Positions 11,122 to 22,914 of a stretch of 64,000 bases of DNA are shown one piece after another. This DNA is from Posidonia oceanica (lineage: Eukaryota > Streptophyta > Magnoliopsida > Alismatales > Posidoniaceae). Location: assembly GCA_037176725.1 (NCBI GenBank), contig JAZBRS010000020.1, forward strand, positions 53,162,001 through 53,226,000, in the 5' to 3' direction. Under the pieces are notes generated by a model. The model did no database searches, was not told the DNA's origin, and saw nothing but the letters and a program-made list of their open reading frames with translations. Position numbers and translations under genes: made by a program. How positions within the stretch are numbered: the first letter of the stretch is position 1; every line of letters starts with the position of its first letter.

Positions 11122-13200
11122 ATGGCCCAGTACGTCAGCGAGCCTCTCTTTACTCCTGTCACGGATGGGGTTTCCATTCCGGCCCCTTCGATTGCTCCTT
11201 CTGTCCCTTTCGTTCCCCCTCTGACGCCAGGGTTTCCTCCCCTGACGCCTCTAGGATCTCAGTATGTTCCGGGACAGTGGCAAGCATCTCTCCCTCCGGA
11301 TCCGGTCGCTGAGTCTATCTTGATGACCGTTACTTGCGTTTCGGAGACGCCATTGCCCCCTCCGTCCTAGGGATACGTCGCCTTTGACATCCCTCCTACC
11401 GCTGCTGCGACTTTTACTATAGAACCTGTTCCTCCCGGACAGTCTGTGTTCATGCCATTTGCTTCTCAACCTTTGCCGGCACTGCATTTCAGCGTTCCCG
11501 CTGGCGAGACGCCTGAGGCGCAGTACCAGCACCTGATGGAGCTTGCCCAGAGACTACAGGGAATGGCTCTATCGGTTCGTCCTTCCTGTGCTCCTGTCGT
11601 TCCTGAGGTTCCTTTGAGGCCAGTTCCTGCATTTCATGCATCTACCTCTACACCTCCGCCTCGACCATCGTCTCAACTGCTCACGGTTCCGACGATGGGG
11701 GCCCGTTTACCGCCTCCTTCTGCACAACACTTAGCACAGCATGCTCCTCTTCCCCCTGGTGGTTAGTCCTTTGGACCGACTGGAGCCCAGTACCTCACTG
11801 GCTCGCTGTCTGGCACCCCGCCTGTACAGCAACTGGTGCTCCAGCATCCTACCCCTCCCACAGCACAGCATGGCATCTACCCTTCCCCTTTGCATCAAGC
11901 CCAACACCTTGCATACATCCCTACATACACAGTTCCCCAGTACGGATACGCCGGCCATCCCATCGCTCCACCAGGCGACGCTATAGTAGATCTGGAGGAG
12001 CACTTAGGTGCGACCCATTCGGCATATGTGCTCAATACCCCAGCTGATCCCTCTCCTGTGCCAGCAAATTCGGACCCCATCAACAACCGGATGGACGTCT
12101 TGGAGAAGGCACTACGACTAGTGCAGGGTACTGAGCACCAGACCTACCAATTTCGGGACCTCTGCTGCTTTCCAGAGGCGGTACTTCCTCCGAAGTTCAA
12201 AATCCTAGACTTCGAGAAATACAATGGTAGGGGCTGCCTTGTAGCACACCTGAACGCGTATTGCGGTGATCTCGCTCAGCTGCAGGCTGACAAGAGGTTG
12301 CTGATCCGCCTGTTCCAGAAGAGCTTGATCGGGTCGGCTGTCAAGTGGTTCACATCACTTGATATGTCAGCCATCAAGACGTGGAACGACCTTAGTCAGG
12401 CGTTCCTGGAACAGTACTCCTTCAACCTCGATCTAGTCCCAAAGCGGGTGGACTTGATCGCAATCAAGCAAAATCCCAGCGAGCTGTTCGGGGAGTACGT
12501 CGGCCATTGGCGTGCCCTTACTTCACAGGTTCGAGATAGACCCTCTGACGAGGAGTCTATTGAGATCGTCATCAAAGGGGCGCAGCCATCCCTTGGAGCT
12601 CTGCTTAGCATCCAACCAGTCACTACTTTTGCAGCACTCATCAGAGCTGGAGCGCGCGTGGAGAGTTCTCTGCGGAGTGGCAACTTCCTGGCTCTCTCTG
12701 CGTTCGCTAAGCAGGCCGCGATTAGCAGTAACAGTGCCAACAGCAGCGCCTCCAACAACAACAACAGTGGTAGCAGCAACAACCGCCCGAAGAGGAAGGA
12801 CTCGCCGAAAACCGCTGTTGCGTTCGTCGACTCCCCTGCTGTGCCTGTTCACTTGCCATCCCGGCCTGCCCCAGCTCAGATGGTGTACGCTCCTGCACCT
12901 AGGAATCCACCCACACCACAAATCACAACCACCGCTAGACCGGTCTACCCTGCCACACCGGTTCAGCGAGGCTCATACCAGAGGCAAAGAAGGCCACCCA
13001 TTGAGAAGTGGAAATTCGCCCCACTGGTGGAACCGCTCATGGTCATCTTGCCAAAGGTTGCATCGCTCCTGAAGTTCCCGAAGGTTCGTCCGCCCCCAAA
13101 TCCTTTGCCGCATTGGTTTAAGGTGAACCTCTTCTGCAATTTCCATCGAAGCGTCGGGCATTCGACGGACAATTGCTACTCCCTGCGGAATGCAATTTAG
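11122..13200 (+). pseudogene. gag: gag of element A, broken by three TAG stops
   Basis: Gag is the structural protein that forms the particle and binds the RNA. ATG 11122 opens MAQYVSEP, as in B and D. One frame runs to 13200 with TAG at 11368, 11764 and 13198. The first ~280 residues are proline/serine-rich and poorly structured; the retrotransposon-gag domain lies around residues 340-515 (KWFTSLD, WNDLSQAFLEQY, FGEYVGHWR, VIKGAQPS). A serine/asparagine tract follows, then a CX2HX4HX4C zinc knuckle (C at 13135) close to the end. Sister copies have CAG at the three stop positions, so the stops are decay. The frame continues directly into the protease. Confidence 0.85.
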
Positions 13201-15501
13201 GACCTGATCGAATCGGGAACGATTGTGATTGACACGCACGAGGCATCCACTCAAGCACACACACATGCATCTGCACATTCAGCTGTTCCTCCTTATTCTG
13301 GCATCATCCACCAACCCCTACCGGAGCACACTTATTCGATAGGGGCAGGAACCTCAGGCATTCACTCTGTCATCCCTTCTGGGCCTACTACCTTTGTGGT
13401 AGACCCTTCTGATCTTATTTCTGATATTTCTGAGCCTTTCCCTGTGAATCTCTATCTTGCGGCAGTTGCTGGCTCCGAGTCGGGAGTTCACATGATCCGA
13501 CCGCGTGCCAGGCCGGAGCGCCCCTTCGCGCCCCCCGCTGTGCTTCCTCAGGCTCAATCCCCTGTACACCTCCTAGCTAGGGCCCAGCCTAGATCCCCTG
13601 TCCACCTCTTAGGGCGACCTCAGCTAGGATCCCCTGTACACCTTCTAGGCAGACCTCAACCTGCCCCAGCCTTCCCACCCCAACAACCATACCCTCTAGG
13701 TAGACCTCAATACCCGATAGGTCCCCCTATAACCCCTCCTGTGCTTGCAGCACGTGCTCCTGTGGTTATTGACTTAACCATGGACACCCATCGTGTCCCT
13801 TACAGCTACGCCACAGAAATGTGTGCGGAAGTAACGCGATCGGGGAGGGTCTACAGGCCCCCAGCACCGGCGATTAGGCCAAATCACCCTGAACCTGCTA
13901 TGCCCACACCCTCTAACCAACCCATAGTGGACCCAACCTCAAGTCAACCCGTAGCAAGCCAAATCCTTGCCCAGCCAGTAGCGGCCCAACTTCCTGCCAC
14001 TACCCCTTTGGAGCTTGCCAAAACAACCCCTCCTGTCGCCAAAAAGAACCCACCCAAGGCAGACATAACCTCCCAACTTAAGAAGGTCAAAGCTGACATT
14101 TCCATTTGGAACATAATCCACATCTCTGCCGAACGCGAGGCTTTTCTTCGCGTGTTCCAGGCTGCCCGTTTGTCCCAATCTATTGAGCCTTTAGCCTTGG
14201 AGAGCATGGTAGGGATGATTACGGAGCCCCAGGTCATCTCTTTTACAAGTGATGAACTACCTCCGGCGGGGATTAATCACAATCAACCCCTGTTCGTCAC
14301 GGTTCAGTTCAAAAACTTTCGCATTCCCCTAACACTGGTTGATAACAGGTCAGGCCTTAACGTCTGCCCCTTGCGTACCGCAACCAAGCTCGGATTCAAA
14401 GCCGAGGACATCACGCCAGCCGTGAAGGGAATGACAGCTTTTGACAACACCCACCATGACGCTCTGGGGATCCTGATTATTCCTCTTGCTATTGGCCCGG
14501 TCGTTTTCGATGTAGAATTCTATGTCGTCGACTTGAAGCCGAATTTCAATCTTCTGCTTGGGCGCCCTTGGCTCCACAAGCATCAGGTCCTTCCCTTGAC
14601 CCTGCATCGGATGATAAAGTACCGTCGTGGTGATGATGTCATTGTCGTCATGGCAGAGAACTTTGAGAAGGAGCGGATCGAGGCAGTCTCCCCCGTGTCT
14701 TCACAAGCTATCCCGTTTGACCCCGAGACTTCTGAAGCTCTATATCGCGTTAATCGGTGCGAGCCGGTTAACTTCATTCCTGATCTTGAACGTGTCAACT
14801 CCTTGGCCGTTCACAACAACCCCTTTCGAATGGTCGAAAATGTATGTCACAGGTGGGGTTACGTGAAGGGTACACCGCTCGGGCGTCACGGCCAGGGGAT
14901 CGCAGAGCCGATCGTAGCAGTGGAGTGGAGGAAATCTGAAGGCCTCGGTTACGAACCCAAGCCCAACGAAGATCATTGCCTTCAGCCCAAGGATCAAGAA
15001 CCAGCCATCCCCAGAGACCTCACTAACTTCACTAGTGCAAGGGTTCTGGGATCAACTGATGATCAAGCCGCGGTGCCGACAGAAGACTGGGTCTGCATTG
15101 AGGACTACTACTCGGATGAGGAGCAGTCTGGCTTAGTAGAGGTAGTCCCAATTGGCAGCAAGGCTCTGATCAGCACAGAGGCACCATGGTCAGTTTGTCC
15201 GGCTCTCCCTCCAGTAGATATAGCAGACAACTCAGCAGGCTTTGTGGCAGAACTAGCAAGCTCTCACATTCTTGCAGCCCCATCTGCATTACAAGTACAG
15301 GCAGCAGTGGTACAGAAGTCAGAGACACTCCTTCTGGCAGAATCAGGCAGGCTACCTGCGGTCGCAGTTGCATCAGTACCACTGTCCCTCTCTCTGGAAG
15401 GACAGTCAGTCAATTCAGTCAGCAGCGCGACTCGGCCTACTTTAGCAGCCGCATCACTGAGAATGCAGCCGGTGCAGTCCACTAACATCTTCCTGCCGTA
15501 A
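13201..15501 (+). pseudogene. pro: Protease and G-patch region of element A
   Basis: This continues the gag frame after TAG 13198. A long proline-rich spacer (to ~14000) precedes an aspartic retropepsin: LVDNRSG at 14338-14358 is the active-site loop, with arginine where the family usually has glycine (AGG from GGG would explain it), and LLLGRPWL near 14550-14575 is the second conserved strand. A G-patch follows at about 14855-14958 (YVKGTPLGRHGQGI, GLGYEP), as known downstream of protease in Tat elements. The tail is serine/alanine-rich and stops at TAA 15499. The altered active site suggests an inactive enzyme. Confidence 0.8.
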
Positions 15502-17640
15502 AACAGCAACTCTCATGGCAGGCCCCCATGGCATCAGATGCTGCACTCTCACAGTTACCACCGGATGTAGAGGACCAATTGAGCACCACAGTCTCCCGGC
15601 CCTTGAGCCCTCAGAAGAGCACCTCTGCCTGCCCTCCACCTGCAACAGCGACCCTGGCAGCATACCCATCTGTGGCCCCGTTGATCAGTCTGCTCGGATC
15701 TCCCACGCCAAAGTTGCCGCTATCAAGCGCGCCCATGAGCCAGACCATGCAAATTCCAAGGGCAGCGATCCGTCTTGCAGCCGGGCCAGCACCGTAGGCC
15801 CCTGGCGCCTACTACGTCGATTCACCCTCAGACGAGGAGGAAGGAGTGGCGATAGAAGCCCAGGTCGATTCATGGATGTCCGACTTAGAGCTACTTTATC
15901 AAGAACAACTCAAGTCGATAGCAGAAGACCTGGTAGAGCATCGAGCCGCAGAAAGGAAAGGGAAAGCCATGGTTATGGACCCTCCTCTGTAAGAAGACCA
16001 TGCCTCTATCATGGTCCTGGAAGAAGACTCGGCAGTACCGGACTCCTCTAGACCAGATGAGCTCATCACTCAGCAACCAGAAGGCGGGTCTAGGTGGTTC
16101 GTGCAGCACATGCCTCACTTGGGGAGCATAGCGAGCGGCAATGCCCAGATCAGCCGCCAGTCCGGCATACCCTCCACAAGCACACTAGAAGACTCAAAGG
16201 AGGAAGCACTAGTAGTACAAACAGCAGCAGCAACAGGGCAGAAAACAGAATCAACAGCTGACTCACCAGCAGCCTCAGTAGCAGGGCCATCAGCAGTGTC
16301 AGTAGCAGAATCAGCAGAGCAGTCAACAGAATCGGTCATGCCAGAGCAGACAGAAGAAGTTGCCAGGACAAAGGTCACGCACCGAAGATACAAGAATACT
16401 CGAGTAAGCGTGACCATCCTGAAGCGTCACCAGGGCCAAGCAGCGGAACATGTACACTCTTTCAACATCACAAATCCTTCTTTTGAGGAAGTGATCCTCA
16501 CGGAACTTATTACTTATGGAGAGGAGGACGATACAGGCATGGATGAGACTGACGAACCATTGCCCGAGTTCCGGCCCTATGACGATGACCCAGAAGGCCC
16601 CAACCTCCATGTTGAAGAAGAAACAGAGGTTGTCAACATCGGCACAGCTGGGGAAGTCAGAGAAGTTCGCATCAATGCCCAGCTGTCCTTCCAGGCTCGA
16701 GCAGAGTTCATCGCATTCTTGAAAGAATATGCAGATGTCTTCGCCTAGAGTTACGAGGATATGGTTGGCCTTGACATAGAGATAGTGGTGCACAATCTGC
16801 CCTTGAACCCGGATGCCAAGCCAGTGAAGCAGAAGCTAAGAAGATGGCGACCACAGTGGCTGCTCATGATCAAAGAAGAGATAATGAAGCAGCTCAGAGT
16901 CAATTTCCTCAAAGTCGTCCTTTATCCTGAGTGGTTGGCAAACATTGTACCTGTGCCCAAGAAAGATGGTCGAGTCCGGATCTGCATTGACTATAGGGAC
17001 CTGAGCAAGGCGAGTCCCAAGGACGACTTGTCATTGCCTCACATTGACGTCCTAGTCGACAATACAGCGAGCCACAAGATGCTTTCCTCTATGGATGGCT
17101 TTTCCGGATATAATCAGATTAAGATGGCAGAAGAAGACATGGAAAAGACTTCATTCATCACCCCTTGGGGAGTCTTCTGCTACCAAGTCATGCCGTTCGG
17201 TCTGAAGAATGCTGGCGTAACTTATCAAAGGGCCATGACTGCCCTGTTCCACGACCTCATGCACCAAGAAGTGGAGGTCTATGTAGACGACATGATTGCT
17301 AAAACCAGAGAGCCTGAAGATCATCTTGCTTGTCTAAAAAAGCTCTTTGACCATCTACGGAAGTACAAGTTGCGCCTGAACCCCAACAAGTGTGTATTCG
17401 GAGTGTCTTCTGGCAAACTGCTCGGCTACATTGTTAGCCAAAGGGGGATTGAGGTGGACCCGATGAAGGCAAAAGCCATCGTGGATATGCCACCCCCTAG
17501 AACTGAAAAGGAGGTTCGAGGCCTGCTCAGGCGTTTACAGTATATCAGTCGCTTCATTGCACAACTTACGCCCATCTGTGAACTCATATTCAAGCTCCTG
17601 AAGAAGAATGCACAAATCGACTGGAGCGAGGAGTGCTAGA
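15502..17640 (+). pseudogene. pol: Reverse transcriptase part of pol, element A
   Basis: The pol frame differs from the gag-pro frame; the switch must fall between 15486 and 15498, the only stretch open in both. An acidic N-terminal extension (15502-16740) leads into RT: VPKKDGRVRICIDYRDL (~16950-17005), MDGFSGYNQI (~17090), MPFGLKNAG (~17190) and the catalytic YVDD at 17279-17290, followed by the thumb. In-frame stops are TAG 15795, a TAA near 15990, TAG 16746 (TGG in element E) and TAG 17637 (CAG in E). RT copies the RNA from the tRNA-Arg primer. The domain is otherwise well kept. Confidence 0.87.
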
Positions 17641-18600
17641 CTGCATTTGCCAAGATCAAGCAGCTGTTGGTCAAGCCTCCTGTCCTGGTTCCTCCCACAC
17701 CGGGGAGACCTTTGCTTCTCTACCTTTCTACTACGCAGCATTCCATGGGCGCCGTCTTGGGCCATCATGACGAATCTAATAGAAAGGAGCGCGCCATCTA
17801 TTACCTGAGCAAGAAGTTTAATGAATGCGAGACCAAGTATAGCACACTAGAGAAGACCTGTTTATCCCTTATCTGGGCTACACAGAAACTAAGGCACTAT
17901 ATGATGGCATACCCAGTTCAGCTCTTGTGCCGGCATGACCCCATCAAGTTTCTCTTTCAAAAGCCGGCTGTGGTAGGCAGATGTGCTAAGTGGCAGGTGT
18001 TATTGTCTCAGTACGACATCACCTTTGTCACACAGAAATCCATAAAGGGCCAGGCCATGGCAGACCATCTTGCCGATCTCCCTCTGCCTGAATACCAACC
18101 CCTCCAGACGCAGTTCCCTAACGAGGACATCCTCTTTGCGATGGAGGGCTCTGAGGAGAAAGATCCTGAAGAACAAGAGGAATGCCAGCTCTACTTTGAC
18201 AGTGTTGTCAACAAAAAGGGTCGAGGCATAGGCGCAGTGCTGACCACGCCCCAAGGACAGATGATTCCCTTCGCGAGGAAGCTGACTTTCACCTACACAA
18301 ACAATGAAGTGGAATATGAAGCATGCATCCTGGGATTGAAAGTCGCCCTCGAGCATAAGGCACAGAAGCTGCATGTGCACGACGATGCCATGCTGGTGAT
18401 TTCTCAAGTGAATGGCGACTGAAGACAAAAGATCCCAAACTTGTGCCATATCACGAACACTTGCTGAGGCTGATGGAAGAATTTGAGAGCATCTACTTCA
18501 CATATATGAACAGAGCAAAAAACGCGTACGCAGACGCGCTAGCAACTTTGGCATCCTGGGTCAGTATCCAGCAGAGGGGCAGCCCTGCTATCAAGACATA
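17641..18600 (+). pseudogene. pol: Tandem RNase H domains of pol, element A
   Basis: Same frame as RT to 18421. The first RNase H (about 17680-18090) reads LLLYLSTTQHSMGAVL where active enzymes have an aspartate in the first strand, so it is a degenerate connection domain. A second, archaeal-type RNase H (about 18185-18420) keeps LYFDS, NNEVEYEA and HDDAMLV with the acidic residues. This double arrangement is known for the Tat lineage. A one-base deletion near 18421 (TGGAGA in E) shifts the frame, and after ASWVSI near 18560 roughly 80-100 bases present in E are missing before the integrase. Confidence 0.82.
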
Positions 18601-19827
18601 AAAACTTTCCTGGAGTCTGGCAGCTTTCCTCCTGATACCGCAGCAGCAGACAGGAGAACTCTGACGCGTCTAGCATCAAAGTATGTGTTGGGGGCTGGGC
18701 AGCTATACAGAAGATCATATAACCAGATGCTACTACGCTGCCTGGACAAATCAAAGGCGGACACGCTGATGCTTCAAGTGCATGCAGGGACCTATGGCCC
18801 GCACATGAACGGCGTCCTCCTAGCCAAGAAGATCATGCTCCAAGGATATTTCTGGCAAACCATGGAAGCAGACTGCTGCCGGTTTATGCGTAAGTGCCAC
18901 AACTGCCAGATCCATGGTAACTTCATTAGGGCCCCCCCACAACAGCTGCATAACATGTCTTCGCCATGGCCTTTCTCCACCTGGGGGATCGATGTCATTA
19001 GCGCCATCCACCCTGCTGCTTCAAATGGTCATCGCTACCTTCTGGTAGCGATCGATTACTTTACCAAGTGGGTGGAAGCGGCCTCTTATAAGACAGTCAC
19101 CGCTGTGGCAACAGAAAAGTTTATCAGGAACAATATCGTTGCCCGATATGGGGTCCCGCACTTTGTCATCTCTGATAATGGCACAAACTTCATTGCCAAA
19201 AGGACCGAGGAATACCTACAGAGTCTCAAGATCAAGCACCATAGATCCTCGCCCTATCGGCCACAGATGAATGGAGCAGTGGAGTCTGCAAACAAGAACA
19301 TCGTTAAAATCCTGAAGAAGATGGCAGAAACCCACAAGGATTGGCATGACAAGCTCCCGTACGCGCTCTGGGCGTACAGGACATCAATCCGGACCTCGAC
19401 GGGAGCTACCCCGTACTCTCTGGTGTACGGCATGGAAGCGGTGTTACCTGTCGAAGTAGAGATCCCCTCACTACGGATCCTACGAGAAGCTGAGTTGGAA
19501 GAGGTAGAATGGGTCGAAGACCGCTGCGTCCAACTGAATCTGATTGATGAGCACAGACTACAAGCTATGCACAATGCTCACTGTTACCTGAAGCGGATGG
19601 CTAGAGCGTTCTTGAAGAAGGTCCAGCCCAGAAACTTTCGGCCAGGAGATCTTGTTCTGCGCGCCATTCATTTACCTGACGGTTGAGGCAAATTCCGACC
19701 TAACTGGCGTGGCCCCTTTGTGGTCAAGCAGATCTTCTCGGATGGCGCTGTAACTCTTGAGGACATGGACCAGGTCGAGCAGTCCGAGCCGGTCAACTTG
19801 TGCTACCTCAAGAAATACTATCAATAG
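18577..19827 (+). pseudogene. pol: Integrase part of pol, element A
   Basis: Integrase joins the cDNA to the host chromosome. In the frame through ATG 18685, a zinc domain has His 18781, His 18802, Cys 18895 and Cys 18904. The catalytic core has Asp 18991 (WGIDVI), Asp 19174 (ISDNGTNF) and Glu 19282 (AVESANKN), giving exact D,D35E spacing. TGA at 19684 (CGA in E) interrupts before the GPF/Y module (RGPFVV, ~19708-19725). The natural end is KKYYQ and TAG 19825. One stop aside, all catalytic residues are present. Confidence 0.88.
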
Positions 19828-21209
19828 CCTGGAGCAGCCATCGCAAATCATTCTCCTTCATCCCACCTCTTGTACTCCCACCCTTTGCACGCTTTCGCCC
19901 CTCTTCTCGTCCTATTTCCCCTGCCTTTGCCCCTGTGCACCTTCATACACCGCTTTGCTCTATCTTCTCCTGCATTCCCGTACGTTCTGTCCCTTATCCC
20001 CTTTATAATCATCATCGTCATCCTCTCAAATCATGCATTGCATATTGCCCGGTGATGAGAACCGGAAGTGCTTGCCTGCTGTGGAAGGAGCCTCCCGACC
20101 TCACCTGACACTACTTAGATGCCCTAGCTAGTGAGGGAGCCACCACTCAAGGAGAGCGGGCGAAATGCCCAAACACTTAAGGACTTACACTCCTAAAAGA
20201 ACGCTAGGCGTTAGCTAGAAAGGAATACACGCCCATGCCTGGATGCACAAGAAAAGAAAGAAAGAGAGAGCCAGAGTTCACACCAGAAGGTCCTAGCCCC
20301 CATGTCTCAGAAGCCAAGCACCCACTTCCTCTAGGGTAGGGGATAGTGGAGACCTGCAAGCCAAAAAAAAAAAGAAAAAAAACAGAAGAAAAGAAGGAAA
20401 GAAGAAAAGAAACACAAAAGAAAAAAAACAAAACAAAAAAAAAAGAAGAAGAAGAGAATGATAGAAAAGGAAAAAAGGAAAAAGGAAAAATCAGCTCCAA
20501 AAAATGAAGGCGAGCAGAGTAATCTCGCACCTTTCACCTACCCCGGAGAAGACTCAAAATTCAAGCCAGGTCCTCCTTGTCTCCAAGATAGGAATGGGAG
20601 GAGCCCTGCACACCTATATAGAAGCAAGAAAGACAAGAAAGAGGAAAAGAGTAAGTGTAAGTCCTTAAGAGTTTGGTATGTAGCCCGTCCTCTCTACACC
20701 ACCACCAAACATCACCAGCACCCTTTCCTGGAGTGCCACCAACAAGTTAGGAGTCTAAGTAGAGTCCAGTGAATCAGGGACCGCTCCATTCCTAAGACAG
20801 CAGGCACTAAAGCATTCCATATGCTGAGGGCAAACCACTCCAATCATTGATCATGCATACATCTGCATTTCCAATCATCTCATCCCCCCTTTAATCATTC
20901 TGCCTTGCAAGATCTGCTCTGGTACTGCGACAGTATTCCTACTCAGCACGCATTGGCATCATCGAGCTGCACTGGTCCAGGACTCCTGCCAGTCCCCGCC
21001 CCCGTGCCAACAGAATCCCCTACTTATATGTGCTTAATTGCCATGCTCTGAATGTTTACTGCTAAATATGTTGAACTGCTTTACCAGTCTTAGAATCTGC
21101 TTACAGTCAATGATTATGTACTAGAAGGAAGTCTGATGATCTACAGTCTTGGTAACAAGTACTTGAAGATCCTGCAGCAGCTATCTGCCTACATTCTGCG
21201 ATCTGCGCA
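19828..21209 (+). other. Non-coding spacer between integrase and third ORF, element A
   Basis: No gene is seen. A purine-rich tract (20355-20500) and stretches conserved with E (reverse, 60290-59060) occur: CTTGCCTGCTGTGGAAGGAG...CACCTGACACTACTTAG near 20070-20120, and AGAGTCCAGTGAATCAGGGA near 20762-20782. The 21080-21209 stretch has repeated ...TACAGT / TTACAG sites and could hold a 3' splice site for a subgenomic message encoding the downstream ORF; this is inference. Confidence 0.5.
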
Positions 21210-22412
21210 ATGGGTTTCCCCACTCTGGTGACCCCAGCACACTGCTCGGAGACCCTGCGAGAATGGATTGGTAAGCTCACCCAAGAAGACTGCGAAAAGC
21301 TGCGTCTATGGGGCATTCCAACCAAGCTACTGAAGGCCGCTGATGTAGAAGTAAGCCGCCATCTTCTGTGTGCCGCCGTAAGGTTCTGGAAACCGGCACA
21401 CCACGTCTTTCGCTTTGGCAGAACTGAACTGACACCCACGTTGGAAGAAGTGCGTCGGATCTGCGGCTTCTCCAAGATCATGGGGCCGCCTATCTTCATG
21501 AGGCGTGACGGATACCTTGAGGTCCTGAGCCAATTGACTGGGCTCCCCACTCGAAGCTGCAAACAAAGACTGATCTGCACCAGTGGGCCCGAACCCCTGC
21601 TTCGCCTAGTGCACTTTGATGACGTCATGAAAAAGCGCATTGAACTCGGAGACGAGCTGTGGCTCCGAGGGTTTGTCATCCATTTCCTGGGCGAGCTGAT
21701 CTTTACTCATGGCCGACTGACAGTGGCCATCGAGGTTGCAGAAATAGCACTTGCTGTGGTGACCCGGCAGATAGACCTGGCACCGGTTGTTCTGGCAGAA
21801 ACATACCGCGGGCTGGACCGCATCTCACATCGCTACCGCCACTTCCATGGCTGCGGGGCACTTATACAAGTCTGGCTAGCCGCCCACTTAGAGATGGACC
21901 TTCTGTGCCACCAGGTGCATGCTTACGAAGCCTACTGCAGCAGCAGCCGTGCCAAGACAGTCAAGAGCGTCAAGGAAGAATATGAAAGGCTATCAGCGCT
22001 GACCGACGACGCAGTAACCTGGCGTATCGTCCCCTCCATGGCCGACTCATTCACTGTCTTCTTCAGTGCACGCGACACGCGGCTGATTGTACTACCAGGA
22101 TTCACTGCAGGTGTGGAATAGCATCCTATCAGGGTTATGCGCCAGTTTGGCTTCCAGCAGGGTGCCTTTGTTGACAGCACAGCACCCAAGCTTCTGCAGA
22201 CATACCCTCTTAGCACGACTGCCCCAACAAAGAAGCTGGCCAATCTGATGCAACATGGAGTGCGATCAACAGACATCGCAGCTGCGAGAGGTGTAGGATG
22301 TGCCCCTGAGTACCTGACCGAGGTCCAAGAGCTCTGGCCCATCAATGAAATCCCACCAGGCGGCCCCCTGTTCTCCGAATCCAGGCAGTCGAAGAAGGCC
22401 CGAACCGGCTAG
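21210..22412 (+). pseudogene. Third ORF of element A: DUF7745-like (plant-mobile-domain-related) protein
   Basis: This is a ~400-residue reading frame downstream of integrase, in the sense direction, starting MGFPTLVTPAHCSETLREW. One stop, TAG 22119, interrupts it where E has TAC; the frame continues to KKARTG and TAG. Visible parts are LTPTLEEVRRICGF (~75-90), LWLRGFVIHFLGELIF (~150-165), LAPVVLAETYRGLD (~190-205), ALIQVWLAAHLEMD (~215-230), and a C-terminal SFTVFFSARDTRLIVLPGF. The pattern fits DUF7745, a plant-specific family related to PMD (PF10536); this comes from memory of motifs, not a search. It is not a standard retrotransposon protein; function unknown. Confidence 0.7.
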
Positions 22413-22790
22413 GGCACTCATGCAGCCAATATGTAGTTTCCTTTCAAGTTGTGCTGTATATTTTGGCCTGACACAGGCATGTACTCAACAGTTCCTTCAA
22501 TGTAAAAGTGTTTTCTGCTGTCTGCTTGCACCTCAAGACTACTTAATGCATTGCATAATCATTGCCAACCTCATCTTGAGCCCTCTGGCCAGACTTGCAG
22601 CCAACACAATGCAGGAAAGTCCTCAGCAGTCAATCTGGAGTCCAGAATCTCTGCAGACCCACGCCGTCAAGTCAAGCCATCCAGCATCCCCAGCTGAGTC
22701 TCCGTCGGGCTGGTACCCCAAACTACTCGTCTGACAAACACGACAGTTTTGTCTTCATCCTCTGCTTTTGATGCCAAGGACGCGCTGGCC
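22413..22790 (+). other. Non-coding start of the 3' UTR, element A
   Basis: Nothing gene-like is seen between the third ORF and the hairpin region. A short frame (22345-22734) is a shadow. The stretch ends in GATGCCAAGGACGCGCTGGCC, the lead-in to the conserved hairpin module. Confidence 0.4.
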
Positions 22791-22890
22791 AACCCCTGGT
22801 ATCATCCTGATACCAGGGGCATCTTTTGATCGCCCCTTGGTATCATTCCCCCTCTCTTCCCCCATGATATTCCTAGTATCATGGGATGAT
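22770..22890 (+). other. Conserved GGTATCA hairpin module, element A 3' UTR
   Basis: At 22793-22819 a perfect 12-bp inverted repeat (CCCCTGGTATCA, loop TCC) is followed by GCATCTTTTG and a second half-hairpin GGTATCATTCC; at ~22861-22885 another hairpin has 9-bp arms CCCATGATA. The same order of sequence, including the lead-in GATGCCA and trailing GGCATCTTT, is present twice in B (36590-36655, 36867-36940) and, reversed, in E (57265-57345). Confidence 0.75.
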
Positions 22891-22914
22891 TCGCTCTCGC
22901 GAAACCCATTCATT

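Noticed and set aside
11368..13200. Programmed UAG readthrough in gag of A
   Set aside because: B or D has CAG at each of the three positions, so the stops are copy-specific mutations.
15502..16010. An Ogre-type intron between protease and RT
   Set aside because: The pol frame is open (apart from two decay stops) right back to 15486, so no intron is needed and no good donor-acceptor pair is seen.
16761..18422. A plant pararetrovirus (caulimovirid) copy
   Set aside because: RT is followed by integrase with D,D35E, and LTRs, PBS and PPT are present; no movement or coat protein is seen.
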